A stretch of DNA of 64,000 nt, from contig CALNVZ010003426.1 in the NCBI GenBank assembly GCA_940671915.1, forward strand, positions 41,913,408-41,977,407. The letters run 5' to 3'. The notes under the pieces were generated by a model, which had not been told where the DNA came from, did not search any database, and worked only from the letters and a program-made list of their open reading frames with translations. This DNA comes from Paracentrotus lividus. Lineage: Eukaryota; Echinodermata; Echinoidea; Camarodonta; Echinidae. Position numbers and translations under genes: made by a program. This document shows positions 10,798-21,665 of this stretch, in pieces; the first letter of the stretch is position 1, and every line of letters begins with the position of its first letter.

Positions 10798-13430
10798 GGA
10801 ATGTTTGTCACTATTACAAAACACTATCATGATCTGCAAATAGATATCATTCCTTTTTTGGTTGGGGGCAGGGGCAGGGTTAGAACAGCAGGCATGTCTG
10901 TAGTATTTGATGGCTTTGAATCAATCTTTTATTAGGTTGTACTATTGATCACACTGCTTATGAATTTCTTATTTATTTCTTTATTCTTTCAACTTTAAAA
11001 AAATTTATATTGTCTTTTCGCTTAAAATTTTGGGCAACACATTACAAAAAAAAATCTTAAACGGACTTCAGAGAAGAAAAGTCATGAAATACCCCCATCA
11101 TAACTTCCTACATCAAAAATGTGTTTTTTAGCGTTGACTTGATGAATATTTCGGGGATGAACTTGTCTATGAGCTTACAATTTACAAATAAGTGTCTACT
11201 CCTGTTGATTTATCTGGAAAAAATGTATAATAAAAATAAGCATTAATTAAAAATCTCCAACTATCTGTATCAAACAAGGGAAATAGATTTGTTAAAATGT
11301 ACTGTATCTGTCCTATTGTACATGCCAAGGAAAGAACATTGATAATAAATATGGTTAGGATCAGATATTGGTAACAGAGGAAACGACATCTGCAAAACCC
11401 ATAATTAAAAAAAAAATAAAAAAATGAAAGCCAGATATATTTTCATTTCTTTTCTTTAGCTATCACACTTAGAAACCAGTAATTTAAATTGAAATTCATA
11501 TTAAAATTTGTATTTGTTCATTTCCAGCAGAAAAAATACAGAGGTATGGAACATTAATGTAATTACAGAACAGATGATAGATGTACTAAGTGCAAGGATC
11601 AGGACAACTACATGCACATACAGGTGTGCATAAACTTCTGTTCATGTTTGTGGTGTATAAGCTCATTATTTGACCTGTATACAGCTTTTACAAAGTTGTC
11701 TGGTGCAGTTTACCTATTTCTCTTCCTGAGCATCAAATCTAAACATCCAGTTTGAATTTTGTTTGATACTTTATCATTTGTTATTACTATTTATTTTATT
11801 ATTCGTCAAAACTCTGGTCTCAATTGATCGTGAACGTTGATTTTTGGTGGTAGAAATAATTTAAAACCTGACCAGTGTTTTTGTTCTTAAAGAATGATCA
11901 TTATTAATTACAATTGTTTAAGGTTTACTTCATGAAGCGATGATTGCATCATATTTATATTTTTTTGTTTAAATCTCTCTCTGTATTAGCCTCTCTTTCT
12001 CTTTTCTCCTTGCCCCAAATGTTCAAACAGATTTGGAAGTAAAATAATATCACTACTAATATTTTTCAGAGATTTTCATTGTCCAGTAAATATCTTTCAA
12101 ATCTGATCATGCTACTTACCCCAAACTGTTTATGAACGCTTTGTGTATGCAATTTCATCCTGTAAAACATATGTACAGTAACTGGAACTTGGATGAATTT
12201 GAATAAATTATTGATATCATGTACTTTGCATATCATTAGTCCACTTGTATTTACTCTAGTGCCTTCTATTTTCAAAAATAATAATACTCTCATTGAACAT
12301 ATTTACCCTACTGTTCGATCATTGATTAATGTACATACATTCACATTAATACAGAAATTCTTTTATTTTGACCTTTGACCTTACTCCTATTTGCTCCTAT
12401 TAGCCATTAACCAATATGTGCTGCTTTTTGATATCCTAAACCATCCTGAACAATACAATAAGGATGCCACCTGAATGATGCCACCATTTTATCAATATTT
12501 ATTGACTAATAAGGTCAATTTCAAAGAAAGAAGAAGGAAAAAAATAAAATTGTAGAAACATATTTTGAAAGGACACACTATGTCCCTGCACCTACCCTTT
12601 CCTAAGCTGTTTGCAAGTTTCTCACAACGATACGAACGATATAACCAAAAAGGATTAAAAAAAATCTTCATGAAGTTTACGGAATCTCATTGAGATTATT
12701 TCTAAAAAATATCCTCCACATTGAAAATGTTTGTTTATATTTATGTTTCTTTATAGTCTTTTTAAAATTGTTTTATGTTGATAGTGATAACAGTATTTTA
12801 AATTTTAGCCGATGTTATTAAAATTGACGTGAACATCCTGTTTTGTTTTTTTTTTTTTTTTTTTTTTGTTTTTTTTTTTTTTTTAAGACGTTTTTAAAGC
12901 TGTTGGTAACATCCCACCTCCTCCCGATGAGTCTGATCGTTATAATGAATGAAAATGTTCGATTAATACGCATACATTTACTTATTGACATATGTACAAT
13001 TAATGATTCATACAAAAGTGATATGAAATTGGACTGATTTTGACGACTTGGCATATTCTGGATAAACTTACGATCATGGTTATGACTTTTGACTTTTGAC
13101 CTTCATTCGAGGTGGAGAAGAAGAAAAAAACACAAACAAACAAATTAAAAAGATAACAAATGACATAACGTTTTCTTATTGGTAGGATCAAGTAGAATTT
13201 TTTGGGAGTAATATTCAAGTATTAACACAACACACACACATACACACGCACATCTCCCACACACACGCGCATCCACTCTCAAACACACGTACATACACGC
13301 ACATTTTTGACTTTTTACTTTATGTTCTTTCCGTTTCAAACGTGACAGCAGGTTTTTTTAGTTTTTTTTTTTATACATTCGTCTTTGTTTTTAGGTCCCC
13401 CTGCCCTGTTTCCCAAGTCATTTTACCATG
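10798..13430. other. Intergenic, AT-rich, no gene recognised
   Basis: No exon, RNA gene or transposon end could be supported. It contains a poly-T block interrupted by a G at 12843-12884, and a perfect direct repeat tgacctttgacct near 12368 that resembles a nuclear-receptor DR1 site but stands alone. Confidence 0.5.
13200..13300. repeat. (CA)n-rich microsatellite
   Basis: An imperfect CA repeat with cacacaca and cacacgcg variants runs from about 13225 to 13290. It is a simple repeat with no coding value. Confidence 0.7.
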
Positions 13431-13434
13431 ATGT

Positions 13435-13720
13435 AAACGTACTTTCAAGTAGCTAGTGCTAACTTGTGGAATAATCTTCCAAATGAAATCAAACTCTCTC
13501 CTGCTCTGACACATTAACGAAGGTCATGAGTAAACTGAAAACTTTCATATTTCAATCCTACTTTTGATGATGTATTAAGATGTTGTACTGAATATCTCAA
13601 TTTATATGTCTATCTTTGTTATCTTTCATTCTATTTTTAATTTTCTTAAAGCGCATAGGGACTTACATGTATTGTGATATGCGCTACATAAAAGTGCTTG
13701 TTATTTTTAATACAGTGTGT
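13435..13720 (+). mobile_element. LINE 3'-terminal fragment, frame-broken
   Basis: It reads as LWNNLPNEIKLSPAL followed by degraded sequence, which is the conserved C-terminal block of CR1/Jockey-clade reverse transcriptase ORFs (the usual form is W..LP..I...L). Downstream, cgcatagggac and gcgctacataaaagtgcttg are the usual 3' UTR of these elements. The 5' part is absent. Orientation is plus. Confidence 0.6.
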
Positions 13721-14133
13721 ATAAGAAAGAAAGAAAAAAGAAAAAAAAAAGAAAAAAAAAAGGGGACAACCGGGAAAAATTGGCAACAAGTTTTTCTTGT
13801 TGATACACTTTATTTTGTATAATTAGCTTGTGCAAAACAAAAGTAATCATAAATTTTGTGTGATGACGAGAGAATTTAATTTGCGCAAACGTTTTGTTAT
13901 ACCGCGGTCATTTTGGCTTCTGTTCGAAACCTACAAAAAGGCATGGTACTTCGTGCGCGAAATGGATTTTTCTTGATTGTAACAAGGAGATTTAAAGTGT
14001 GGAGTGACAACGAAATGCAAATTAATTCATGGCGCTTCCAATTTTTAAAGTAGTACAAAAGAATTCACAGGTGCACTGTAGCTTTTGGTGGCGACCATTA
14101 CAAAGGCATATTTCGTTTTGTAACTGGCCAGTA

Positions 14134-14380
14134 AGGGTGATATCTCACTTCGCAGAGACGTCTCCTCGACAGAATAGAAAATTTCGTCTCCGCGACGAAT
14201 AAAAAGTATTAGAGACGTCTCGGAAACGGATTTGGGACTACTTCAGACTTTTTTTTTCCATAAATTGTCGCGGAGACGTCTCGGAGACGTCTCCGCGATA
14301 TCGGAGACGTCACTAATACTTTTTATCCGTCGCGGAGACGAAATTTTCTATTCTGTCACCGCGAAGTGAGATAGCACCCT
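14134..14380. repeat. Fold-back element, family 1 copy 1
   Basis: The ends are agggtgatatctcacttcgc and, inverted, gcgaagtgagatagcaccct. Arms about 90 bases long include the shared block gaatagaaaatttcgtctcc and are separated by a centre built of repeated GAGACGTCTC words. No open frame of interest. The end sequence is shared with the element at 35364-35629, which defines a family. Confidence 0.8.
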
Positions 14381-14627
14381 AAGTCTGTAGTTAGGCAGAA
14401 ATCTTTTGTCTACAATCTGCGAGAAAATGCCAATGAAACTCCTGTCTTGCAGATTTTATCCCTGCGACATCAAAGTGGCTTTAAAGAGAATGGGTGAGAT
14501 GTTTCTCCATCTCTTTTATCTCAATGATTTGGAAAGAACTAATCTTATCTTAAGATCTACAGCATATAAGATGAAAAAGAAAAACAATAATAAAAAATAC
14601 CAGCTTGTGACTAATCTTCACCCCCCA

Positions 14628-14628
<1 letters not shown>

Positions 14629-14722
<94 letters not shown>
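14629..14722. repeat. Compound microsatellite A(n)-(TA)n-(TAA)n
   Basis: A poly-A run of about 45 is followed by a TA tract and a TAA tract. This may be the tail of a retroposed sequence, but no element is recognisable upstream. A long Lys/Asn-rich reading frame over it is an artefact of the repeat. Confidence 0.85.
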
Positions 14723-14723
<1 letters not shown>

Positions 14724-16880
14724 CCTCACTTATACCATATTCGATATAGTCTGTACACGTAAATTATTCCTTAAATGGATACAACTTATTTGGGAATCAA
14801 ATTTTTTCGCTGTTCATGATGGTTGATGGAAGCTTAGTGTGATTGTACTTCCAAGAAGAGAATATTAAAGTTCATTATGAAGATAAAACTGATTTACATA
14901 ATCAGAATTCTTAAAAACTCTGCCAGATTTGCAAGTGAAATTGGATGTGAAAATTGTGAATTGGGGGAAGAATCCAAGCTTAGCATGATAAAAGGCTTAT
15001 ATTGATAGGGCGTATCAAAGCCGAAGTTATCCCAATTTAAATAACAAACCTAATTGAGTCGGCAACGTTTTCTAGCCACCATTTATTCTCAACTGATTGC
15101 ATGATAATGGTAACCCGTTTCCACTCGAACTTTGTGCTATAAATATTAATGGTATAAACAATTACAACTTTTCACCTAGCAATGGTCCTATGTTTTGTTT
15201 GCTTGACTCAAGCATTGAATGCAGTAGGCCTATATACGTGTTAAATAATGACTCCGTCCAATATTTTTGAAATTTCAGGCTACGCCCCCTATTTTCAAAC
15301 CCTGGTTCCGTTGCTGCCTTGTACAAGAAGGCTACCTACGTTTCTCAATCAATCTCTTTGTATGCAACCCAGATCTGTCTTTTGTGATTAACTTTTGCTT
15401 CATTAAGCATTTAGATGCAGGAGGCATAAAATAGTGGGTGTGACCCAACGCCTTTCTGATTAGGCACACGAATGTATAGGCCCTCCATGTCAAATTACCA
15501 CGAGCCGTTTAATAATCCAGGCCGTAAACAACGCAGATTGTTGATTTGTGTTTAATGAACTTTTGATTTGGAGGTTACATATGTATGGGGTTCAAGGTAA
15601 AGTAGGTTACAGAGAGGGGGTGTGTCAATGAGACACACAAAGAAGTAAAAGAGAGTTTACCTTGTTCAACCTTTCCGCTTCCAGGGCGCAGGTATTGAGA
15701 AGTAGGACGCCGTGTTTCACCCGACCAAACTGCCTGTTGGCAATAAACACCGATCCATTTTTCCTCTTTTCGTTATTTTTTTTTTTTTTTCAATTCAAGG
15801 GTAAAAGCTTTTAAAATAGGAGTGATCCCTTTTTACAGCTGCACGTCGGATTCCCAGAATGTGATAGGTCACAATTATAAGAAGTCATCTGATCTTTATC
15901 TTAGTTTCTGACACCTTCTATATGTAGAATGATAGTGTAGGCCTACAATTTTGGCATATTCGGGGGGGGGGGGGGGGCATCAGGGATGCGCCCCTATTTT
16001 GGGAAACCACTCACTGAACCCAACTTTAATATACCAGGCGCGGATCCAAGTTTCGCGATTTTTAAAGAAAGTGCAGACCCAATTGTCTGGGGACAGTAGC
16101 GGCTGCCTTATGCTTGGGCATCGACCGATACTTTTAATTGTGTAGCGTAAGGCTGGGTCCGCTACAGTATCGTGTTCATATCACTAAAGTTTGGACTGCC
16201 CCTTCACCAGCATATCCTATTAAATCACAGCTCCGCCGATGTTAAATAGCGGAATCGCTTCGTTTTGTTTCATTTAGTTTCTTAGTTCAATTCGTCAACG
16301 ACATAACGTTCGATGTTTTTTTTTTTTAATGTTACGTGTAGGATTTGGATTGAGACAACCACCCTGGCCCTTTTCTCTCTCGATTCGACGGTGAAATTTA
16401 CCACTGTGTACGTGGGGTATGATACGCTACAATTGATAATAATGTAATTGTTTATTCAAGTAAAATTGGAGTACAGATAATGAATGGTGGGATAATAATA
16501 CTTATGAATACAGTCAGATCTTATTCACATTAGATAACCATTACATGTTTCTTTGTTAACGCTAGAAGGGTTTTAAAAATAATTATCTTCTGAGAGCTTT
16601 CGATAATTGGAATTTGAGATTTTGGTACACCCAAATTTTCCCCGTCACATTGGGCGAGCAAAAAGATGCATCATCAAGTACCGGTTACTATAGTTACTAC
16701 TACTCATTTCTAACATTATAATCGACCCCCTTTTTTTTTATTGTGTCATTTCATTTTATCTGTAACTCCTACATGTTTCAATCATTATTTAAAACAAAAA
16801 AGACAGAAATGATATAAAATTCGATTGGATTAAAACTTTTTAGGAAAGTTGAAGTTCCTATTTCAGTATTGGTTTGTTCT
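14723..16880. other. Intergenic, no gene recognised
   Basis: AT-rich DNA with the taggcct-type word near 15226 and 15936, a poly-T run at 15778-15790 and a poly-G run at 15962-15977. A gcgcggatccaag stretch near 16038 resembles the ggcggatccag end of the repeat at 43014, but no full element is visible. Confidence 0.45.
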
Positions 16881-16884
16881 GGGT

Positions 16885-17048
16885 TGTGTTTCACCAATTT
16901 GTTTGTAAGTTACGAATGACATTATGAACGCCCGTTGATCAGTTCTTGGGCCAAATGATTGAAGCACGGTGAGGATTATAACACCCAAGAACATGTTCTG
17001 ATCGTTCTTAAAGACATTCGTAACAATACGAACAATTTGGTGAAACAC
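16885..17048. repeat. Fold-back MITE
   Basis: The left part (gtgtttcaccaatttg, then gttacgaatgacat, gatcagttcttgggc) is mirrored by the right part (cccaagaacatg, attcgtaac, caatttggtgaaacac). The arms are about 75 bases with scattered mismatches, around a short centre. Age is suggested by mismatch between arms. Confidence 0.7.
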
Positions 17049-17049
17049 C

Positions 17050-18630
17050 TCTTGTACTGGTTCAGCATGCAGTTAAGATGAGAGAACCCAAAACGATTGA
17101 TTCATCCCTTTAACTCCCAGAAGAGAACACATAAGTTCATAGGAGGGGTGACTCATTATTAGGGGTCCAAACCTGTTCCAGCATTTACAGTTATGTATCC
17201 CCCACTTACCTGGCACAAAACTACTGAATTTGCTATGAATCATCAGTTCTATTTTAGAGCACAGTGTTCCGTTAGACTACTCGTGTTCATGCCTTTTCGT
17301 GAGCCCGGATTTGCACTGCCAATGATTTTGACATTGCTTTCTGCCTTTCCTGACACGCTCACTATATTGGCGCCCACAAATTCCTGAAAGTTTTTGTGAT
17401 GTTGTTTCGAGTGAACATAAGTTCTGCATAAAATATGGAGAACTTTTGACGAAACATTTTACCACAAGGACATCACTCGGATAGCTTACATAGGATATAA
17501 CACTCTTGCATATCGGACACACACGAAAGCAACAGAGACACTATTTGATCGAGTAAGTTCACTTGTAATACGAAACTAGTCTATAGGAATTGCAATAAAA
17601 TAGTTTCGGGCACTTTGAAGGTCTAAATCTACCGTTTATAAAAAGATGTAGCGAAATCGTTCCGCAAACGTCAGTCAGCCCCTGTTATATACCTGTGTAA
17701 CAATTAGTATTATAAAATAGTGATGTATAGCTCACTTTGAAAGGCAGTGCAAACCTTCCATAAGCTGATACTTTTGAATAATCATTTTCCTTGAAATTGT
17801 CATTATAAATATTCAAACTAATTATTGTATTCATTTATTGTCTAATGAATAAAAATCTAGATGGGGCATGGCTTGCTATTTTCTTGCGTCAAACAATTCG
17901 TAATAAAGAATATTATTTTCCAAGCTTCAACCGATATTTTCATTGCGTTGTGATAGAATGGAATATACCAGGGATGGATTACATAATCGATTGTTGACTG
18001 CTATAATCATGATAATCATGAAAGGCCAGCAGAATAATGAAAGCAATGAATTCCCTCTAGCTATAGGTAACCGCATCTAATGTTTGTAGGCATATTTTTA
18101 TTATAATTACCATAACATCGGTAATTTTGCATTCTTGGTTTCTTCTGACGTAAAATGATATAATATGTTCTTAATTCAGCTAAAAACAAACATTCCATTT
18201 GAATAGAGAGTCATCTGCTTCCCACAATTCTGTTCCACCTTGGTGTTATTTTGTAGAGATATTAAAGCAGATGGCCTTTCGTTGACTAAGCACTTCCCGT
18301 CTATAATAATACCCTTTCAAGACCAATTTGATATACCTCTGACGTAACAATATTCATATTCATAACAATGTCTATCTTAATACTGCCCTGTGGACCTCTC
18401 ATTAGAATAAATTATATAAGGGTAATTTGTTATTATATCGATGCTATACAGTAGTACGGCTATTGCCCGAGGTCTTACGAACTGACGTCATTTTCCCTAG
18501 TTGTGTTACGTAACAGTAGAAAGTTCCGACTCCCAATTAATGAATTACTCCGGATGCTTTGTCCTCTCGTTCACCCGGGGTGATTATAATGGAGTTTTTG
18601 AGTATTGTCGACGTGAACCTGAACAAGGTT
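17050..18630. other. Intergenic, no gene recognised
   Basis: Moderately AT-rich sequence. Open frames here are short, overlap on both strands and show no domain. Nothing further could be supported. Confidence 0.45.
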
Positions 18631-18632
18631 AT

Positions 18633-18633
18633 G

Positions 18634-18676
<43 letters not shown>
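18633..18676. repeat. Poly-A homopolymer
   Basis: A run of more than 40 A with no recognisable retroposon upstream. The true length is uncertain in any assembly. Confidence 0.85.
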
Positions 18677-18678
<2 letters not shown>

Positions 18679-19162
18679 GAAAGCTATTAATAAACATATA
18701 TGTTTTATACTTATTGTACTTATTGTTTCTTCACAAACGTGATGCTATGTAGTTCTACAAGCTACACTCAACGGTTCACGACCTCTTCTTAACGCTGTCG
18801 GCAATAATATTATGTTATTGATTAGTGAGCTTCCTTTCTTCTTTTGCCTCTAAAACCGCGGACAGGTTCAAGTCGATAATTCGAAAATAATGAATTGACC
18901 GAAGAGAACATACCGGACGAATATTATAGAAGTTGTGGTTTGTAAGTTATAGACGATGTGTTATATGCATCATATAGTTTACTTTTCTTTACAGTAAACG
19001 CGATGATTGCACATATGAAAATTTCGAGGAAAAAAAAAATGTCATAACAATATAAACCAGTGCGAAAGGATCTCTCTCTTTTTAAAACATGTTCAGAAAG
19101 CTTTTGGAACTCCGTTATAAATATATTAAGCTGCACAAAAAAAAAAAAAAAGTGTGTAATAA

Positions 19163-19283
19163 AGCAAAAAAAATAAATAATAATAATAATAATATAATAA
19201 TAATAATAATAATAATATAATAATAATAATATATAATAATAAATAATATAATAATAATAATAATAATATAATAATAATAATAA

Positions 19284-19344
<61 letters not shown>

Positions 19345-19345
19345 T

Positions 19346-19395
<50 letters not shown>

Positions 19396-19414
19396 TGATT
19401 AATAATTAATAATA
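19163..19414. repeat. (TAA)n microsatellite
   Basis: About 250 bases of imperfect TAA repeat interrupted by ATA variants. The GGGGAGACC element copy 1 begins at its end and resumes aataataa on the far side at 21297-21306, so the element appears to have landed in this repeat. The Ile-rich reading frame over it is spurious. Confidence 0.9.
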
Positions 19415-21296
19415 GGGAGACCGGGATGGACGTTACAAAATTCACATTTTGGAGATATTAATTCGAAAGTACTCACACCCTCATTTTGGGTCTATTAGCC
19501 TATTTAGCCCATAAATTAGCCTAGTTAGCCTATTATGTTGGCTAAAACCTGAGGCACATAAAACTTGAAAACATGTAAACATAATCAACTACAGCTTATT
19601 AATGAAGACATTTTTTTTGTAACAACCTACCCCGTATACGGGTAAGTTGTTACACCATACGGGGTAAATTTGTACTATATGTAGCATACGGGGTAATTTG
19701 TTACAATGTGTAAATCTCTTAAACCATACTTTTGTTTCAACTTTCCAGTTTCTTGTTATCGTTAACAGTAGATCAAGTAGAGCTCTAGAATAGACTAAAG
19801 TAATAATAGAAATATCTAAATATTAACACCTGAAAATTGAAAACAATTACTTAATACCCCCGTCACACTGAGCTCATTCCACTACGTCCTTGCAAATTTT
19901 GCCGAACGGCATAGTCTGTGTGTAAACTGAGTGGACGTAGTAAATACTTCTTACGATCTGTTTACGAACTTCATGGACTAGCTCGGTCGGATTTCCAAAA
20001 AAGTGTTAAAAAAAAATCGGGCGCCCATCTCGTCCTAAAATTTAACGGGGTGGCAACGTACCTGAACGAGATGGACGTACTACAAACGAAATTGCCGTAC
20101 TTAAATCGTTCTAAAGATGTGCTAGGACGTCATACAAACGAGCATTGTATATTCATTATTCAAGTTCTAAAATTAAACGTAGTGACAACGTTCCTTAAAA
20201 CGGGTAGGACTTACTCTGAACGAAGGACGTACTACAACATACGTTTCAATTTTTAACAGAACGGCATGTCATAATTCCCGTCACACTGAGCTAGTTCTCA
20301 CTGCGTTCTAGGTAGTTTGGGAACGGGCTCAATCTGTTTACACACGGACTGAACGTAGTGGAGACCTTTTAGAATCTAGTACAGACCGTTTACAATCTGT
20401 TTACGAACTTGGGGAACGGGCCCGAACGGAGAGAACGGAAAGGCATTCCGATTTTTTTGAACATGTTAAAAAAAATCGTACTGGCTTCAAGTTCTAAAAT
20501 TAAACGTAGTGACAACGTTCCTTAAACGGGTAGGACTTACTCTGAACGAGAAGGACGTACTACGAACATGGTATCTAATTTTATCATGCTGCGCATAGGC
20601 ACTTTTAGTGACGGTTTGGACGTGCTACGAACGGTATAGAGTGAACGAGCCGTTTACTCGGTCTGAACTGGATAACAACGTATTGCGGACGCTATAAAGA
20701 CGGAATTGACGTAACGAGAACTATTTATGAACTGCTAGTATCGTATTCAAGAAATTATTTTTCAAAGTTATAAGTTCCAACCCGACCAAAGCCCGTTCAG
20801 CAATTTTTCAAAGAACGGGCAAGAACGTTATAGAACGTTATAGAACGACCTCAGTGTGACGGCCCCCTTACTTGTGCAATGTAATTGGGGTAGGTTGTTA
20901 CATCGACATTGGGTAGGTTGTTATAACAACCTACCCCATGGGGGATTTTTCACATAAAATCAACTGAAGCAAAGCCATAAGGCAAAATTACAGGGCATGG
21001 CTCAGGGGTATATTAGTGACATACATGTACTATATTCACAATACCAGACTATCATCATGTGCCTTCAGTTGTAAGAACTATTACAAATTTTAATTTTTGT
21101 CAAAAATTCACTTGGAACTGTAAAAAATGTTTTTTGTTGATTTAATTTTTAATAAAACAACGGAGAAACCCCACGACCGGCAGTTCATCACAGCTATGTG
21201 TAGGTTATATAGAGATAGCACGAATTCTCTTGTTCCAACTTAGCACACTGAGAACTGTAACAACTGACCCGTGTAACTTCCATCCCCGGTCTCCCC
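19415..21296. mobile_element. GGGGAGACC-ended DNA element, copy 1 (with nested insertion)
   Basis: The ends are inverted: gggagaccgggatgg on the left and ccccggtctcccc on the right, next to TAA-type sequence. Interior blocks are shared in order with the inverted copy at 30655-32707: taacaacctaccccgtat, aagtagagctcta, gtaattggggtaggttgtta and agttcatcacagctatgtg. It carries a nested element at 19853-20867. It encodes no transposase, so it is non-autonomous. The superfamily is not identifiable from what I see. Confidence 0.75.
19853..20867. mobile_element. Nested GTCACACTGAG-ended DNA element
   Basis: The ends are ccccgtcacactgag (19858-19872) and the inverted cctcagtgtgacgg (20849-20862), flanked by the six-base direct repeat ttactt (19847-19852 and 20868-20873). 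The paralogous element at 30655-32707 has a single ttactt (in reverse, about 32287-32292) at this site and lacks the insert. The interior is packed with GAACG/CGTTC and ACGTAGTG words and has a second gtcacactgagcta terminus near 20280, so it may be two elements. No transposase is visible. Confidence 0.72.
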
Positions 21297-21565
21297 TAAT
21301 AATAATTTTTTAAAAAAATCATTGAGATTCACGAAGGGAAGATATCCAGCAAAGCTAGGAACTTGAACCCTTAAACGAAATAAACCCAGCGCTTCCGTTT
21401 TGGTAATTTACGGGATTTTCTACTAATTATGCTTATTACAGCAGATATAGTTATTTCCTGAAGGGAGCACGACTTATCCTAGTTATTTTCACAATGCAAA
21501 TTAGCAACAAAATAATGGGAAAAACCATACAAGAAAAATATCAACAATCCTAAAACCTTGTTTTA

Positions 21566-21627
21566 AATAAATATATATATATATATTTTTTGTGTGTGTT
21601 GTGTGTGGTGTATGTGTATGTGTGAGT

Positions 21628-21663
<36 letters not shown>

Positions 21664-21665
21664 TT
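21566..21665. repeat. (AT)n and (TG)n microsatellites
   Basis: A short AT tract at 21566-21587 is followed by a TG-rich tract to about 21663 with several interruptions. It is followed by aggacaggttggacgtagcg, whose origin I do not recognise. Confidence 0.85.

Noticed and set aside
12367..12381. tgacctttgacct, a perfect DR1 nuclear-receptor half-site pair
   Set aside because: It is a single site in unannotated intergenic DNA with no conserved context; also common inside repeats.
14406..14762. 118-codon frame rich in Lys and Asn
   Set aside because: It is created by the poly-A, TA and TAA repeats; no domain or homology is visible.
18924..19445. 173-codon frame of Ile, Tyr and Leu on the minus strand
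   Set aside because: It is the translation of the TAA microsatellite and has no coding character.
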